The translations under genes and the position numbers were made by a program. The notes beneath the pieces were generated by a model that had not been told where the DNA came from, searched no databases, and was given only the letters and a program-made list of their open reading frames with translations. A DNA stretch of 64,000 nt from CALNYZ01 sp942490945 (GTDB lineage: Bacteria; Pseudomonadota; Gammaproteobacteria; UBA6429; Thiohalophilaceae): NCBI GenBank assembly GCA_942490945.1, contig CALNYZ010000044.1:62001-126000 (forward strand), read 5' to 3'. This document shows, piece by piece, positions 61,851-64,000 of the stretch. Numbering within the stretch: position 1 is the first letter of the stretch; each line of letters starts with the position of its first letter.

Positions 61851-62576
61851 TTAACTTTCATGCGTGACAATTATTTCTTCAATCTTGAAGCCGGTAAGCG
61901 TACGAATAGTTTTCCACAGGTAATACAGAATGGCCATCATCATCAATATCGACGGAATGGCAATCACAGGATAACTTAGCAGTGTCATTCGTCCGAGTTC
62001 CTCGTTGAATGCGGTGGTTCCTGATGGGCTGGTGACAATCCATTTGGCCAGGGTATAGTTCATCACGGATGAAAACAGAAAGGTACTGCTCAGGAAGTAC
62101 GTGCTATTTTGCAAGCGACGTTCAAATGTTTGCGTGTTACCAAGTTCACGCAGTTTAGTTTCGATTTTTTCTATGTTTATAATCCTGGGGTTATACAGCA
62201 ATGTCCTGATAAGCGGGTAAGGCGTATAGGTGGAGACAAGCACTGCAATACCGATAATTCCAGGAATAGCCGCTTCCTTCACAGCCAACCAATTTGCGTC
62301 GAGCTGTAAAAGACCGATGCCGCCAGTGAGTAGCACACTGACCAGGCCAAGCAGCGCAATGAAATTGAATTTCCTGTATTTGATTAATTCAAATACACCC
62401 CATCCCAGCGGAAAGGCTAACGCAATAATCAATGCACCGCTTGCCCCCAGCTGCTCTGGCGCACTGAATTTCATCAGGATAACAGACGGAATCAGGATGC
62501 TGACCAGAAAATCGATCATCGGCCTGGGTTTATGTGTCGGGGTTGATTGCGTTGTGGGAGTCGCTTCTTTGGTCAT
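61851..62576 (-). CDS. VC0807-like integral membrane protein
   Basis: 241 residues with about six hydrophobic helices. Blocks LIPSVILMKFSAPEQLGASG, FPLGWGVFELIKYRKFNFIALLG (only part quoted) and NYTLAKWIVTS match the VC0807 family, distantly related to septation protein A. Function unknown. No Shine-Dalgarno evident before the ATG. Confidence 0.7.
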   Translation of the reverse strand: MTKEATPTTQSTPTHKPRPMIDFLVSILIPSVILMKFSAPEQLGASGALIIALAFPLGWGVFELIKYRKFNFIALLGLVSVLLTGGIGLLQLDANWLAVKEAAIPGIIGIAVLVSTYTPYPLIRTLLYNPRIINIEKIETKLRELGNTQTFERRLQNSTYFLSSTFLFSSVMNYTLAKWIVTSPSGTTAFNEELGRMTLLSYPVIAIPSILMMMAILYYLWKTIRTLTGFKIEEIIVTHES

Positions 62577-62729
62577 TTGCTTTACATCAAGTATGGAATA
62601 CAGGAAGTATACCCTCCCTGTTCACTGAAAAACCACCTTCTCAGAACTGAATCTGTAAATAAATCGGACTCAGACCACGATTAATTTCTCATACAGGAAT
62701 AAACGTGGTCTTCCCCTTATAAGTCTTAA

Positions 62730-63590
62730 TTATTTATTATTGTTTTTAATATCGTATTGACTGGAAATACTTTCACCATTTTCATAGGCAATTTTTCTTG
62801 CCACATCATCAGGCAGGACAGCCAGTAACTCACGTTGCCATTGCATTGCCATATTTATTTTTAACCAGCGTTGTGGTTCGTAAGTATCAATACCAAACAG
62901 GAAACGATCGGCATGTTCAACAAGCAATTTATTCCATGCAGGCATGAGTTTTCCATTCACAAAGATTTCACCACGAAAAGACAAGTCTGCCCATAAGCTG
63001 GAATGTTTATTCATGAGCTGGCCGACAATATACGCATATTCAAAACCGGCGTGTGCCCACAGAATACGGGCTTCAGGATACTGTTCAAAAATAAACTTGA
63101 TGGCTTGCGCATCACTATGCACATGCAACAACAAATCATACTGTTTCGCCATGCTGATAATTTCACGCATTACCGGCTGATACGCCTGCTCTCCATCAAT
63201 ATGTAGTTCACCAATGCCTGCGTATCGATACGTCTGTAATCGCTCCTTGAGATATGGAATCACGCTTTCATCATACATCCATGTCCCGATTGTGCCACGT
63301 TTACGATAGGGTCGCAGTACGGGTATCACAAAGCCGGGGTCGGCATTATAAAGTCGTTGTGTCCCTTCATCACTCGAGCTGGATACCATCGCCCGTTTAA
63401 TACCCGCTTCGCGCAAGCGGCGTATTGCATCCTCAGGCGAAATGGCATCCCACACATCATGGCTATAATGGATGTGCGCATCAAAGATTGGTAATGGTGA
63501 AGCTTTTATCTCGTCTGCACAGCCAGGTAGCTGAAATACCAGCAGGGCTAATAATATAAGAAATTTGGTTGTATAATGTTTAGGTTTCAT
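62730..63590 (-). CDS. Amidohydrolase-family lipoprotein
   Basis: 286 residues. Lipobox LPGC with Cys24. The TIM-barrel metal entry motif is DAHIHYS (Asp37, His39, His41), followed by AGIGELHIDGEQAY (Glu/His ligands), LLLHVHSDAQA and WAHAGFEYAY, and FGIDTYEPQRW near the end. These fit the ACMSD/TatD-like amidohydrolase_2 group. A periplasmic or outer-membrane hydrolase of unknown substrate; a lipidated member is unusual but known. Confidence 0.8.
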   Translation of the reverse strand: MKPKHYTTKFLILLALLVFQLPGCADEIKASPLPIFDAHIHYSHDVWDAISPEDAIRRLREAGIKRAMVSSSSDEGTQRLYNADPGFVIPVLRPYRKRGTIGTWMYDESVIPYLKERLQTYRYAGIGELHIDGEQAYQPVMREIISMAKQYDLLLHVHSDAQAIKFIFEQYPEARILWAHAGFEYAYIVGQLMNKHSSLWADLSFRGEIFVNGKLMPAWNKLLVEHADRFLFGIDTYEPQRWLKINMAMQWQRELLAVLPDDVARKIAYENGESISSQYDIKNNNK

Positions 63591-63662
63591 ACTCTGAATA
63601 TATCAAATAAAAAAATACGAATAACTGGATTAAAGGGCTTGCTCTCTTTAATTTAATCCAAT

Positions 63663-64000
63663 TTAATTTAACAATTCATGGTTTCGCATCGCGTCATTCT
63701 CGATTAGCACCCGCTCCTGCACCAGTCGCCATACATCGCCCTGCTCCTGCTCAAGCGACATCTCGACGATCTGTTCATTCAACGTGCCATCCGTCCCCAC
63801 CACCGTTTCATAGACAGTGAATAAAATCTGTGTCTCCATAGCACTGATCAGGTTAAAACCCTTGTAAGCGATGCTTTTTAACATGGTGTTTTCAAACTGA
63901 TGTCTGCATTGCTTGTACCATGTGTCGTAATCAATGTTATCGAACCCGGGCACACCCTGTAGACTGACACGTTTTGATATCATCCCCATATGGCTCTCAA
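63663..64000 (-). CDS. SnoaL/NTF2-like domain protein, 5' end outside the window
   Basis: The frame stays open to the right edge, so the true start may lie beyond 64000; the first ATG inside is at 63989 (108 aa). The part present reads like the C-terminal half of a DUF4440/SnoaL fold: YDTWYKQCRHQFENTML, ILFTVYETVVGTDG, EMSLEQEQGDVWRLVQERVL. In larger proteins this often is a tethered domain. Family label tentative. Confidence 0.55.
   Translation of the reverse strand, partial: ESHMGMISKRVSLQGVPGFDNIDYDTWYKQCRHQFENTMLKSIAYKGFNLISAMETQILFTVYETVVGTDGTLNEQIVEMSLEQEQGDVWRLVQERVLIENDAMRNHELLN

Overview
The window looks like accessory-rich chromosome of a free-living, probably aquatic gammaproteobacterium. 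The evidence is HspQ and a YheU-family protein (families typical of Gammaproteobacteria), NhaR, a proteobacterial class GN sortase with its single VIT/VWA target, abundant c-di-GMP proteins, and moderate GC. I cannot name the genus. I saw no rRNA, tRNA, CRISPR array or intact mobile element; the only mobile trace is a 26-codon remnant of an IS3-type transposase OrfA near 44.5 kb.

Layout. 0-3 kb: the end of a homocysteine S-methyltransferase gene, then a methanethiol methyltransferase (MddA-like) operon divergent from an HxlR regulator, with duplicated palindromes in between. 3-14.5 kb: secreted and surface proteins (Asn-rich coiled-coil protein, HDOD-GAF protein, lipoprotein, SGNH hydrolase, Cys-rich aspzincin-like protease, DoxX), HspQ, YheU and a secreted serine hydrolase. 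14.7-23.7 kb: an MsbA-type ABC exporter, a dienelactone-hydrolase-like lipoprotein without the usual nucleophile, a class I amidotransferase, a GST, a TAXI binding protein, BI-1 and HPF, and NhaR. 23.8-37.3 kb: two periplasmic-sensor PAS-GGDEF-EAL proteins flanking a desaturase, three MBL-fold enzymes (one a probable persulfide dioxygenase) and a polysaccharide deacetylase.

37-43 kb: a thioredoxin-like protein, the class GN sortase and target pair, and a bufferin operon (bufA precursor, bufB MNIO/DUF692 enzyme, bufC partner). Bufferins are recently described peptide metallophores with enzymatically modified cysteines. Here the precursor has six Cys, a Tat-like signal and a strong hairpin separating it from the enzyme gene. 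44.7-51 kb: a diguanylate cyclase, then an RND pump and TolC pair with no adaptor gene beside it. 51-57 kb: two small divergent regulator/enzyme units (GlxA-type AraC with DUF4242 and MBL; LysR with DsrE and an FMN-binding PNPOx-like protein), with a decayed MBL gene between them. 57-61 kb: an FbpABC ferric-iron importer behind a Fur-box-like site. 61-64 kb: a membrane-anchored DsrE-like protein, a VC0807-like membrane protein, an amidohydrolase lipoprotein and a truncated gene running off the end.

Recurring themes are sulfur chemistry (methyltransferases, persulfide dioxygenase, two DsrE folds, GST), metal handling (bufferin, FbpABC, many Zn/Fe MBL enzymes), c-di-GMP signalling, and GC-rich hairpins placed just after the small first gene of an operon (three cases). 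No search was run; all calls rest on reading the sequence and on remembered family signatures.
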